Source: Gammaproteobacteria bacterium (GTDB lineage: Bacteria > Pseudomonadota > Gammaproteobacteria > Pseudomonadales > Azotimanducaceae). Taken from it: a stretch of 64,000 bases of DNA. The notes beneath the pieces are model-generated. The model had not been told where the DNA came from, made no database searches, and saw nothing but the letters and a program-made list of their open reading frames with translations. Position 1 is the stretch's first letter; every line of letters begins with the position of its first letter. Position numbers and translations under genes: made by a program. Positions 1 to 7,712 of the stretch are shown here, one piece after another. The DNA lies in the NCBI GenBank assembly GCA_021773555.1, contig JAJFKA010000129.1, positions 1 through 64,000 of the forward strand. The letters run 5' to 3'.

Positions 1-1
1 G

Positions 2-289
2 CCACTGGCCCAGAGTGTTCCGGCCTATGCGTCATCGGCGGCTTTGTTGTTCGTGGCCTGTATCATGGTGGGGAGTCTTGCGGAAGTCGATTGGAACGAC
101 TACACCGAATGCACGCCAGCGGTTGTTTGTGCGATTGCCATGCCGTTGTCGTTTTCAATTGCAGATGGAATTGGACTTGGTTTTCTGAGTTATGCTGCCA
201 TCAAATTGTTGACGGGCAAGGCTGGTGAATGCCCGGTAGCGGTCTATGTGCTAGCGCTGATCTTTGCTGCGAAGTTTGCGTTTCTGTAG
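2..289 (+). CDS. AzgA-like nucleobase permease, C-terminal part (truncated by window edge)
   Basis: An open frame enters from the left edge (first full codon at base 2) and ends at TAG 287-289, giving 95 residues. It reads PLAQSVPAYASSAALLFVACIM, then a loop with DWNDYTE, then AMPLSFSIADGIGLGF and a final hydrophobic helix. This pattern is typical of the C-terminus of AzgA-type adenine/guanine/hypoxanthine permeases of the NCS2 superfamily, inner-membrane proton symporters. An adenine/adenosine deaminase-family gene converges on it 12 bases away, which fits purine uptake. The N-terminal two thirds lie outside the window, so substrate preference within the family cannot be judged. Confidence 0.8.
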   Translation, partial: PLAQSVPAYASSAALLFVACIMVGSLAEVDWNDYTECTPAVVCAIAMPLSFSIADGIGLGFLSYAAIKLLTGKAGECPVAVYVLALIFAAKFAFL

Positions 290-301
290 ATCGAATTGCA
301 C

Positions 302-1324
302 TTAGACAGCCCTTGGGGCGACCGGTTTAAAGTCACGGGCTCGCTCGATATGGGCAGTTTTGCTTTTATCGTCAAGCCAACTGACTTCAAAGGCATTGGT
401 GTTAAGCGTGATTATTTCCTCGAGCGTAAATTCGGCTTCATCAATCAGCGCCAGAAAGTTATCCGTCAGGTAGGCACGAAAGTAACCCGGGTCGTCTGAG
501 TTGATCGTTGCCTTCATGCCCTTTGCGAGCATCAATTTTATTTCTGCGCTGGTAAGCGATTGCACCACGAACCGATTGGAGACAGGGCACACTGTCAGGC
601 CGAGACCTCGGCGCGCGATTTCTTCGCAAAGGCGCTCATCCTCAAGTGAATTGATACCGTGATCAATTCGATCCACTTTGATCTCGTTCAGGCATTGCCA
701 GAGATGATCGACGATATCGAGCTGGTTCACATCACAGTGCATTGTCAGTTTGTAGCCTATTTTTCTAGCCTGTTCGAACACCCTGGCGAACTTTACCGGT
801 GGATTATCTTTCTCGTCCGAATCAAGACCAACGCCGATGATCCAGTCCCGAAAGGGGCGACTTAGTTCCAGGTGTTCCATGGCCGACTCCGCAGAAAGGT
901 CCCTCAGGAAACACATGATCAGGTTTGACTCGATTCCCAGGTTTGCCTTCGCATCCACCTGCGCCCGATGGATGCCAGTGATGATGACCTTAAATGGTAC
1001 CCCGCGGCTGGTGTGACCCTGTGGGTCGAAGAAAGGTTCCACATAGACGATATTGTCCGCGTGAGCACGCTGGAAATAGTGGTAGGCGAGTTCATAAAAA
1101 TCCTGTTCGGTCTGCAGGACTCCCATCGCGGCGTAATAAATAGTAAGGAACGACGGCAGATCGTGGAAGTCGTAGGCCTGGACAACCTCGCCTGGTGTTT
1201 TATAAGGCAGTTCGATGTTGTTGCGCGCTGCCAGTGCAAAGATGTGCTCTGGTTCGAGCGTACCCTCGAGATGAACGTGTAGTTCTGCTTTGGGCATTTG
1301 ACGAATATAGGTTTCCAGATTCAT
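302..1324 (-). CDS. Adenosine/adenine deaminase family protein with atypical HCDV motif
   Basis: A 340-residue amidohydrolase of the Add/adenine deaminase family, expected to deaminate adenine, adenosine or an N6-substituted adenine in the cytosol. Visible metal-site motifs are HVHLEG (His16, His18), the DHG near residue 222 and NSDDPGYF near the C-terminus. The N-terminal half (PKAELHVHLEGTLEPE, VYVEPFFDPQ) resembles the Pseudomonas PA0148 adenine deaminase branch. The odd point is the third motif: the usual HAGE, whose Glu is the catalytic acid, reads HCDV at 196-199 here, so the Glu is absent. The neighbouring permeases support a purine substrate. The exact substrate is uncertain because of the motif change. 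Confidence 0.8.
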   Translation of the reverse strand: MNLETYIRQMPKAELHVHLEGTLEPEHIFALAARNNIELPYKTPGEVVQAYDFHDLPSFLTIYYAAMGVLQTEQDFYELAYHYFQRAHADNIVYVEPFFDPQGHTSRGVPFKVIITGIHRAQVDAKANLGIESNLIMCFLRDLSAESAMEHLELSRPFRDWIIGVGLDSDEKDNPPVKFARVFEQARKIGYKLTMHCDVNQLDIVDHLWQCLNEIKVDRIDHGINSLEDERLCEEIARRGLGLTVCPVSNRFVVQSLTSAEIKLMLAKGMKATINSDDPGYFRAYLTDNFLALIDEAEFTLEEIITLNTNAFEVSWLDDKSKTAHIERARDFKPVAPRAV

Positions 1325-1461
1325 GTGCTGTTGCGCTTTAGGATGTTTATCTGATGGTTTGCGTGTTCACTCTCAGCTTCAACAATACATCCCAACCGGC
1401 TGCGTAACAACATTGTAGTTAGGTTATAGTTGGGCGCTTTGACAAAATAACAGGCATCTTA

Positions 1462-2841
1462 ATGTCAGACGGTAGCAATCCGGAAATGCTTTTTGGATTA
1501 GATGATCGCCCGCCGGTTTTTACTTCTGCACTGGTCGGTTTTCAACATGTCCTTGCGGTTTTCGGCGGGATTCTCACCGCACCGTTATTGGTTGCACATG
1601 GCATGGGTCTGTCTCTCCTGGACACCAGTTACCTCGTTAGTGCAGCGTTACTTGTCTCAGGTGTAGCCACTGCGATCCAGATTCAGCGATTAGGACCTGT
1701 TGGCTCGGGACTCCTGAGTATTCAGGGCACAAGTTTTTCTTTTATTGGTCCGCTGATCGCTGCCTTTCTTGTGCTGGGAGGTGAGAACAACGCTGATCTG
1801 GCGCTCGGCACATTGTTTGGTTCGGCGGCGATATGCTCGATTGTGATGGTCGGGGTAAGTTTTTTATTGCCGCAGTTACGGCGCGTGGTGACATCGAATG
1901 TTACTGGCGCAACGGTGATTCTATTGGGAGTAACGCTGGTTGTCTCCACCCTCGGCAACATTTCTCGCGCATATTTGGCGGCAGAAGCCGGTATGGGCTG
2001 GCAAGTGCTGCTGCTCGCAGGGTCGGTGTTCCTAACGATTCTCGTGGTGGTTCGACTGGGGAATGCCTGGTTAAGATTGAGCAGTATCACCATTGGACTG
2101 CTGACCGGGTTCACTGTCGCGCTAACCCTTGGCCTCGTAGATTTTTCGCGGCTGGAGCTTCTGGATGCAGTATTCATCCCGGAATTTGCGCGTTATGAAT
2201 TAGGTATTGATGGACGGGTGATTTTGATGTTGATGCCGATATTCGTCATTTCCATGATGGAGTCAGTGGGTGATCTGACGGCGACCAGCAGCCTTTCCGG
2301 ATTACCGACGAAGGGCGACTCCTACTGGCGCAGGATCAGGGGCGGGGTGCTGGGGGATGCGTTTAACTCATTGCTGGCTTCGTTGTTTTGTACTTTTCCG
2401 AATACCACATTCAGCCAGAACAATGGCGTAATCCAGCTAACGGGAGTCTGCAGTCGCCATGTTGGATTCTACGTGGCGGGTATGCTCGTGTTGCTTGGTA
2501 CATTCCCCGTGGTCGGGGGCATTTTCCAACTCATGCCTGGGGCCGTATTGCACGGCGCGACTTTGTTGATGTTTGCCATGGTTGGTTATGCAGGATTGCG
2601 AATTGTGGCCACCGGAAACCCCCGGAGAAGTGACTGGATTATTGTGGCTGTCGCGGTACTGGGCGGATGGCTGTTGAGTCAGTTGGTGGAAGGCATGGTC
2701 TTCCTGCCGCCAGGATTGATAACAGTGTTACAGTTCCCGGTAACCACCGGTGCACTCATAGCCTTTTTCCTGGAAATAGGCAGACTGGTCTTAAGCAAAT
2801 TGATGCCAGAAGATTTGAAATCAGGAGATCAGCGCACATGA
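1462..2841 (+). CDS. NCS2 family nucleobase permease (xanthine/uracil type)
   Basis: A 459-residue polytopic inner-membrane protein with about a dozen hydrophobic segments. Family landmarks are the early FQHVLAVFGG (the QH motif of helix 1), NVTGATVILLGVTLV, and QNNGVIQLTGV followed by SRHVGFYVAG, which matches the NCS2 signature around QNxGxxxxT and the XanQ/UacT branch more than UraA. It would import xanthine, urate or a related base with protons. Its stop overlaps the start of the downstream PfkB kinase (ATGA, bases 2838-2841), so the two are probably translated together. It is divergent from the deaminase gene at 302-1324. The substrate cannot be read from sequence alone. Confidence 0.88.
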   Translation: MSDGSNPEMLFGLDDRPPVFTSALVGFQHVLAVFGGILTAPLLVAHGMGLSLLDTSYLVSAALLVSGVATAIQIQRLGPVGSGLLSIQGTSFSFIGPLIAAFLVLGGENNADLALGTLFGSAAICSIVMVGVSFLLPQLRRVVTSNVTGATVILLGVTLVVSTLGNISRAYLAAEAGMGWQVLLLAGSVFLTILVVVRLGNAWLRLSSITIGLLTGFTVALTLGLVDFSRLELLDAVFIPEFARYELGIDGRVILMLMPIFVISMMESVGDLTATSSLSGLPTKGDSYWRRIRGGVLGDAFNSLLASLFCTFPNTTFSQNNGVIQLTGVCSRHVGFYVAGMLVLLGTFPVVGGIFQLMPGAVLHGATLLMFAMVGYAGLRIVATGNPRRSDWIIVAVAVLGGWLLSQLVEGMVFLPPGLITVLQFPVTTGALIAFFLEIGRLVLSKLMPEDLKSGDQRT

Positions 2842-3752
2842 ATGAGGTTGTGGTTGTCGGTAGTACTAACTGGGATTTTGCGATGCATCTTCCGAGCCTG
2901 CCGTTACCCGGCGAGACAGTTGCGGGTGGTCGACTGGCCAGTGGTCTCGGGGGTAAGGGTGCCAATCAGGCCGTCGCGTCACATCGCGCCGGTGGCGCGA
3001 GTACGGCGTTTATCAGTTGTATTGGGGATGACGATATCAGTGCATCGGTAAGGCAGGTCTTCAGGGACCTCGACATGGCGATTCCCCTGGTTGGCAGCAT
3101 TGCCAATACCGGCACGGGAAGTGCGTGTCTGTTTGTGGACGCGAAGGGTGAGAACTGTATTGGTATTGCCAGTGGCGCTAATGCGTGTCTGACACCTGAG
3201 TACGTCAGTGCGCATCTCGAGGTTATTGAACAAGCATCGGTCGTTCTTTTACAACTGGAAATCCCCATGACAACAGTGCAGCACATTGCGGCCCGGGTGC
3301 GCGCAGTCAGTGGGCTGTTTGTGCTAAATCCTGCACCGGCACAATCTCTGGATGACGAATTACTCGCCCAGGTCGATATCCTCACACCGAACCAGATTGA
3401 ATTGTCTCAGATCAGCGGCCTGGCCGTGACTGGGCAGGCGGACGTCGAAATCGCTGCGCGTAAACTCCTTGAGAAGGGGGTTGGTGCCGTGGTGGTCACA
3501 TTGGGTTCCCACGGTAGCATTATTGTCACTGGAGATACTGTGGAAGCGGTTCCCGCCATGGTGGTTGAAGCCAAAGATACGACTGCCGCAGGTGATGTAT
3601 TCAACGGGGTGATGGTTGCTGAACTCGCGGCCGGGAGCAACCTGAAGGAAGCGGTGAAAATGGGCGCTGCCGCCTCAGCGATTGCGGTTACGCGCTGGGG
3701 TGCGATCGCGGCTATTCCCACGAAAGCCGAAGTGTTGGAATTTATTGGCTGA
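2838..3752 (+). CDS. PfkB-family carbohydrate kinase, ribokinase-like
   Basis: A 304-residue cytosolic sugar kinase. The start at 2838 is chosen because AGGAG at 2823-2827 sits just upstream, the ATG overlaps the permease stop, and the protein then begins MNEVVVVGSTNWDF as ribokinases do. It shows the PfkB-1 motif GLGGKGANQAVASHRAGG, the TPNQIELSQISG segment and the ATP/anion-hole motif DTTAAGD with the presumed catalytic base Asp253. Length is normal for ribokinase. It could phosphorylate ribose released from nucleosides, or a nucleoside itself. The choice between ribokinase and another PfkB kinase is an inference from context. Confidence 0.85.
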   Translation: MNEVVVVGSTNWDFAMHLPSLPLPGETVAGGRLASGLGGKGANQAVASHRAGGASTAFISCIGDDDISASVRQVFRDLDMAIPLVGSIANTGTGSACLFVDAKGENCIGIASGANACLTPEYVSAHLEVIEQASVVLLQLEIPMTTVQHIAARVRAVSGLFVLNPAPAQSLDDELLAQVDILTPNQIELSQISGLAVTGQADVEIAARKLLEKGVGAVVVTLGSHGSIIVTGDTVEAVPAMVVEAKDTTAAGDVFNGVMVAELAAGSNLKEAVKMGAAASAIAVTRWGAIAAIPTKAEVLEFIG

Positions 3753-3773
3753 AATTGCCACTTGCTCGAGCGG

Positions 3774-4436
3774 TCAGATGGTTCTGGCCCTGAAGGTGTC
3801 CAGCCGCTTCAGGGGAGCCAGCCAGGACATTGAAGATATAATCTCGAACTCGTGTTCCGAGCGCTGTTCGAGATGCCAGATGATACCGGCCGCATCGGAG
3901 AAGCTGCCACCTTTTAATTCGACCTCATACAAACGTTGCAGGATATCGCTTTCCTGCATACCGCACGCGAGAAGTCGTACAATCCAGGCCGGGTTATGTT
4001 GTCTGAGCTCGCTTTTACCGGATTCAGCGAGGGCCCTGACCGTGAACCCTAAGCTGATGGCGTCCGGGGTTGGATAACGATTTGGGAAGGCCTGGGCCAT
4101 CAAAACGACGGCGGTAAAAATACCCCTTTGTTGACCTACCGATGAAAAATCCTGCCAGGGTTCCTCGTCCCTCAGATCATCCACCAGATTCTGGCGGACT
4201 CCAGGTTTCATGGTCTCGCCGAAAACGGTCTCCAGTACCCGCTCACCTGCGTGTTGGTGCTCAAGGTCCTGCAATGACATGAGTACAAGGTCAAGCAGAT
4301 CGGAATCTGACTCAGCCGCCAGGTCTTCCAGTTCCATCAGGATTAGCAGTTGACGGAGCGACGCGCTGCCCCAGATGCCTGGCAGGGTATGCACTTCGGT
4401 GCGAGTGTTAATGGTGACTTCAAAGGTATTTGTCAT
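3774..4436 (-). CDS. Hypothetical protein, 220 aa
   Basis: I do not recognise this family. The start at 4436 gives MTNTFEVTINTRTEVHTLPG; the frame stays open back to an ATG at 4607, but that version would overlap the start of the divergent gene at 4606 and adds a segment without obvious protein character. No clear ribosome-binding site precedes 4436, so the start is uncertain. The protein is soluble, acidic in its middle (DLAAESDSDLLDLVL, DDLRDEEPWQDF), with no signal peptide or membrane segment. It converges with the PfkB kinase, 21 bases away. Confidence 0.55.
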   Translation of the reverse strand: MTNTFEVTINTRTEVHTLPGIWGSASLRQLLILMELEDLAAESDSDLLDLVLMSLQDLEHQHAGERVLETVFGETMKPGVRQNLVDDLRDEEPWQDFSSVGQQRGIFTAVVLMAQAFPNRYPTPDAISLGFTVRALAESGKSELRQHNPAWIVRLLACGMQESDILQRLYEVELKGGSFSDAAGIIWHLEQRSEHEFEIISSMSWLAPLKRLDTFRARTI

Positions 4437-4605
4437 AGGGCGAAAATTCGAGAACAGGCTGCAATGCGCAGAATAGAACAGTTCGGAATAACACCCTATC
4501 GGTATTTGCGGGCTACCAGAGTCTGATTCTGGTCGGCGCTGCAGAAAAATATCGACGAATGAGGTAGCATCCCTCAATTCAGCCAAGGGTTCAGACAGAG
4601 GCAGC

Positions 4606-5139
4606 ATGAGAATTCTTCTTCAAATTATCGGCATCCTCCTGCTGATTCCGGCGGTCACACTGGCGACGCTGCGTATTGCCAAAATGGATGGCGATGGGCC
4701 GTCCATCCTTTTTCCCGGGGGACGCCTTGTGGCGGGGGATCTCCATTCGGGTCCGGAACCGGACTGGTCGTTTACCGATAAGGTCCCGGTGATTGAATTA
4801 CAGCTGGAAGATCCGATGGCATCACGGCGCATCTTCATTATGGAGAGTGGTGGCAAGGTCTATGTGCCTTCCGGCTACATGCGCTCATTCCTGGGTCGCC
4901 TGTGGAAAGACTGGGCGTTCCAGGCCGATGCAGGGGACGGTCTGGCCGTCGCGCGGATCGAGGGTGTGCGCTATGAAAGACAGTTGATTCGTGTGCTGGA
5001 TGGGCCTGAATTGCAGGGCATTGCCGCAAAACTCGCGGATAAGTATAGCGGTGGCGCAACGCCGGAGGCGATTGCGGCAGGTGTTGAATCGGTCCAGAAC
5101 GGTGATACCTGGATTTTCGAACTTGCGCCCAGGGGGTAA
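4606..5139 (+). CDS. Hypothetical membrane-anchored protein, 177 aa
   Basis: Residues 3-22 (ILLQIIGILLLIPAVTLATL) form a signal anchor or uncleaved signal peptide, so the soluble remainder is probably periplasmic. The body contains VYVPSGYMRSFLGRLWKDW and a following IEGVRYERQLIRV, loosely reminiscent of small beta-barrel flavin- or deazaflavin-binding proteins; this resemblance is weak and I do not assign a function. Two bases after its stop begins a 44-codon gene, so the pair is likely co-transcribed. The minus-strand frame that would start at 4607 is not accepted (see the 3774-4436 entry). Confidence 0.6.
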   Translation: MRILLQIIGILLLIPAVTLATLRIAKMDGDGPSILFPGGRLVAGDLHSGPEPDWSFTDKVPVIELQLEDPMASRRIFIMESGGKVYVPSGYMRSFLGRLWKDWAFQADAGDGLAVARIEGVRYERQLIRVLDGPELQGIAAKLADKYSGGATPEAIAAGVESVQNGDTWIFELAPRG

Positions 5140-5141
5140 TG

Positions 5142-5276
5142 ATGAAAACCAGAAACTATTTGATTTTATGCGGCGTTATCAGCATCTCTCTTGTGCTGGG
5201 TCTACTGTTTGTTCCCGCTTTTTCTGACCTCGTTGAGCAGGTGATTTTGCTTTTCCTCTCGACTAATGCGCGATAG
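5142..5276 (+). CDS. Small membrane protein, 44 aa
   Basis: A short open frame, MKTRNYLILCGVISISLVLG and onward to ...LLFLSTNAR, begins two bases after the stop of the gene at 4606-5139. AGGGGG at 5131-5136 is well placed as a ribosome-binding site. The peptide has a basic N-terminus, a hydrophobic helix (about residues 6-27) with a Cys at position 10, a short polar stretch and a second hydrophobic stretch (33-39). It could be a small inner-membrane protein or a lipoprotein-like peptide. The evidence is the tight spacing, the SD sequence and the membrane-protein composition; no family is recognised. Confidence 0.5.
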   Translation: MKTRNYLILCGVISISLVLGLLFVPAFSDLVEQVILLFLSTNAR

Positions 5277-5595
5277 GGCATTTTCCGCTGCAGAATTCTG
5301 ATCCGGCCGTATAACGCCGGAACCAGCGGACGGCTCTGCATCGCCAGGCCATGGATTCTGACGGCATACATTTTCGCCTGATTTCGATTCTGCACCGGGT
5401 ATTGCCTATTGGGTTGACGGATGGATGTGCTGGTATTCTAATATCAACCCTGACTGCTATTGCCTGCCGGGTTCTTGCTTTGTGTCAATCACCGCGAAGC
5501 GGTTGCCGGTTATGATTCCTGGCTTGTGAAGCTGGTCCGGGGTTCGGGTAGTAGCCAGTGTTGACTTTATTTGTCGGGGTATATCCGCGCATAAG
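5277..5595. other. 319-base intergenic stretch with one promoter candidate
   Basis: No convincing gene is present. It contains a short CCGGC/GCCGG inverted repeat (5303-5320) without a T-tract and a GGGTTGA/TCAACCC inverted repeat (5411-5417 with 5444-5450) that surrounds the promoter candidate listed separately. The rest shows nothing I can name. Confidence 0.5.
5414..5442 (+). promoter_or_regulatory. Candidate sigma70 promoter for the 5596 gene
   Basis: TTGACG (5414-5419), a 17-base spacer and TCTAAT (5437-5442) match the -35/-10 consensus at 5/6 positions each. The promoter lies within the arms of a GGGTTGA/TCAACCC inverted repeat, which could be an operator. It would produce a leader of about 145 bases before the gene at 5596. 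Not tested; judged by eye. Confidence 0.4.
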
Positions 5596-6570
5596 ATGAT
5601 CGAACCTATGCCAAGAACAAATAGATTGCTTAGCGGAGATCAGGTACGTATCAGGTCCCCGGAGGAGATCCTGCTGACCCTTGATGCGGAAGGCACGCTC
5701 CGAGGGCTTCCGTTCATGCCGGAAATGCTGGATTGGTGCGGCAGAACTTTCCAGGTTGAGCGGAGGGTGGAGAAAGCCTGTGTGGACGCACAACCACTAT
5801 ACTCAAATCGACATTTTCCCGATGATGATGTGGTTATCCTGGCAGGACCACGTTGTGATGGCCGGGATCATGATGGCTGTAATCGCTCCTGTAAAATCTT
5901 CTGGAAAGAAGCCTGGTTAGAACCGGTTGACGGTGCCGTTAGGGTACGGTCGGATTCGGCTGACAGCATCGCCGCGCTGCAACAGCGTTTAAAAGTAAAG
6001 TCAGATGATAGCCACTACTTTTGTCAGTCAACCCAGCTTCGTTTCGCTACAGAGGCTTTCCCGGGTTTTAAAAAACCGTGGATGGTGCGGATTGCGTTCC
6101 GGGAACTGCAGAATGGTGATCGTTCTGCAGCAGAACTCCTGAAACTTTTCTTGTTGTTTATGATGCAAAGACTTCGACGGATCCTTGGAGGTAATAATTT
6201 CCTTCGAGGTCGGAATAAAAGGACGCCTACAGAGTCGCTTGGACTAATCCCTGGGGAAAAAGTTCGCATAAAAAGTCGAATGGAAATTGTTGAGACGCTG
6301 GATGCCAGAAGGCGCAATCGAGGCATGACCGTATGCTACGAAATGACAAGATGTTGCGGTTCAGAAGCAGAAGTTGGAATTCGTGTGCACCGAATAATCG
6401 ACGAACGCACTGGCGAGATGAGGAATCTTCAAAATACCGTGACGCTCGAGAATAAGGGTTGCACTCCTTCAATCGATCACAATGATTGCCTTTGTTACGA
6501 TCAGTTGGGTGATTGTCCGAGAGGCGAAAAATTCTTCTGGCGGGAGATATGGCTTGAACGAATTGATTAG
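5596..6570 (+). CDS. Protein with two copies of a cysteine-containing domain
   Basis: A 324-residue protein made of two related units. Unit 1 (about 12-113) and unit 2 (about 216-323) share the frame G[DE]xVRIxS, EIxxTLDA, RG, EM, CG, RV, a cluster of Cys, then FW[KR]E[AI]WLE. Unit 1 has RCDGRDHDGCNRSCKIFWKE and unit 2 has GCTPSIDHNDCLCYDQLG followed by FFWRE. The conserved Cys/His residues suggest a metal site or disulfides. I recognise the pattern as a recurrent bacterial domain but cannot name a function. A linker (about 114-210) is rich in basic residues. No signal peptide or membrane helix is evident. It stands alone between a long upstream gap and a convergent GNAT gene. Confidence 0.7.
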   Translation: MIEPMPRTNRLLSGDQVRIRSPEEILLTLDAEGTLRGLPFMPEMLDWCGRTFQVERRVEKACVDAQPLYSNRHFPDDDVVILAGPRCDGRDHDGCNRSCKIFWKEAWLEPVDGAVRVRSDSADSIAALQQRLKVKSDDSHYFCQSTQLRFATEAFPGFKKPWMVRIAFRELQNGDRSAAELLKLFLLFMMQRLRRILGGNNFLRGRNKRTPTESLGLIPGEKVRIKSRMEIVETLDARRRNRGMTVCYEMTRCCGSEAEVGIRVHRIIDERTGEMRNLQNTVTLENKGCTPSIDHNDCLCYDQLGDCPRGEKFFWREIWLERID

Positions 6571-6700
6571 AGATCAGTGACCGGTGTGCGGGTCATCTTT
6601 GAGGTCCATTAAGTCCATTACTGTTAGCCACTCTGACCTAATTCAGGCTCAGGTATTGGTCACTGGCTCGGGTTACCCGAAAAACCTGAATATCACTGCT

Positions 6701-7174
6701 TCAACGATTTGTGACCAGCTTCAACTCCTGCACAGCGCAGGGGTATCCGTTATTCTCTGACTGGAATTCTCGAACCAGGCTAAAGCCCTCACTTCGATAC
6801 AGGGTCTGTGCCGGAATATTGCCGCCGAGGACATACACAGAAATTGGTTTTCCGGGAGCGGTTGCATGGATATGGTCGATCGCGTGCTGCAGTAATATTC
6901 GTCCGATTCCTTGTCGTGTTTCAGCAGGATCGACGTACAGCCAGCCGATGTCGGTAGCCTCGGTCCCCACAAATCCGACGATGCGATCGTCTCGATGGGC
7001 AACAAATTTTTTGGCCTCCAGGAATTGCGTTAAATCGTCCTTGTCGTCAGCGAGAGGGACAAATGCATGTGGATCGCAGGAGCCTTCCAGTTCCACCGGA
7101 CGTGCCAGGTCGTGTATTTCCCTTGATCGTGGCCAGTCCGGTTCTTCGTAGTCCCTGATCTGAATCACAGTCAA
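6701..7174 (-). CDS. GNAT family N-acetyltransferase
   Basis: A 157-residue acetyltransferase. The acetyl-CoA pyrophosphate loop is RQGIGRILLQHAI, preceded by the beta4 strand IGWLYVDPAE and followed by the beta5 region PISVYVLGGNIPAQTLYRSEGF, the usual GNAT order. The acceptor (a small molecule or protein) cannot be told. It is convergent with the two-unit Cys protein, 130 bases away, and followed upstream on the same strand by a small membrane protein. Confidence 0.82.
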   Translation of the reverse strand: MTVIQIRDYEEPDWPRSREIHDLARPVELEGSCDPHAFVPLADDKDDLTQFLEAKKFVAHRDDRIVGFVGTEATDIGWLYVDPAETRQGIGRILLQHAIDHIHATAPGKPISVYVLGGNIPAQTLYRSEGFSLVREFQSENNGYPCAVQELKLVTNR

Positions 7175-7254
7175 TGTTCAATTTTCCAAAGTCCGGCGAG
7201 GTCAGATCGAATCAGCCACACCGTCATGTTCATTTCCCGGTCAGAGCGCCTGGT

Positions 7255-7626
7255 TCAGTCGTTCTCTGGTGGCTTGATGACCATGGTGTCGGCATTACTG
7301 GGCGCACCACGAGGCGAGTTCGGTTTGTTCGCTTGCTGGAGCAGTGCCGCAGCGGCTTCCGGTGGGATGACATTGGTGCTGGCGTTCATGCGTGAATGCC
7401 GCTCGGAATCGACCTCGGTGATCTCGACTGCTGGTTCCGGGGTGGGCGGTGCATCATCGGAAACCTGACGAGATCGAGTGATCCAGAGAAATGGAGCTGT
7501 GATGATCGGGGTCAGGATCAACGAAGACAGGAAATATACCGGAGCAGATTTACCCATTCGACCAGCCAACACCGCCACCGCGAGGCTGCCGATAACCAGG
7601 ATCGAGACCGAAATGATAAGTGCCAC
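7255..7626 (-). CDS. Small membrane protein, 123 aa, function unknown
   Basis: GTG start at 7626 with a strong AAAGGAGG ribosome-binding site just upstream (bases 7634-7641 read on the minus strand). Two hydrophobic helices (about 2-22 and 30-48) are followed by a polar Pro/Glu/Ala-rich tail (DDAPPTPEPAVEITEVDSER and on) that is probably disordered and cytosolic. The layout resembles small inner-membrane scaffolding or regulatory proteins, but no family is recognised. Confidence 0.65.
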   Translation of the reverse strand: MALIISVSILVIGSLAVAVLAGRMGKSAPVYFLSSLILTPIITAPFLWITRSRQVSDDAPPTPEPAVEITEVDSERHSRMNASTNVIPPEAAAALLQQANKPNSPRGAPSNADTMVIKPPEND

Positions 7627-7712
7627 AGACGCCTCCTTTGATAATCGATTTTACGGGTACATAGCCCTCGGCGAGTGTGATTCTAACACCGTCGTCGACA
7701 TTGTTGTGTCCG

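Noticed and set aside
4437-4607. Extension of the 220-aa hypothetical gene to an ATG at 4607
   Set aside because: It would overlap the start of the divergent 4606 gene and adds residues without a protein-like pattern.
5303-5320. CCGGC/GCCGG stem after the 44-aa gene as a terminator
   Set aside because: No T-tract follows on either strand and the stem is only five pairs.
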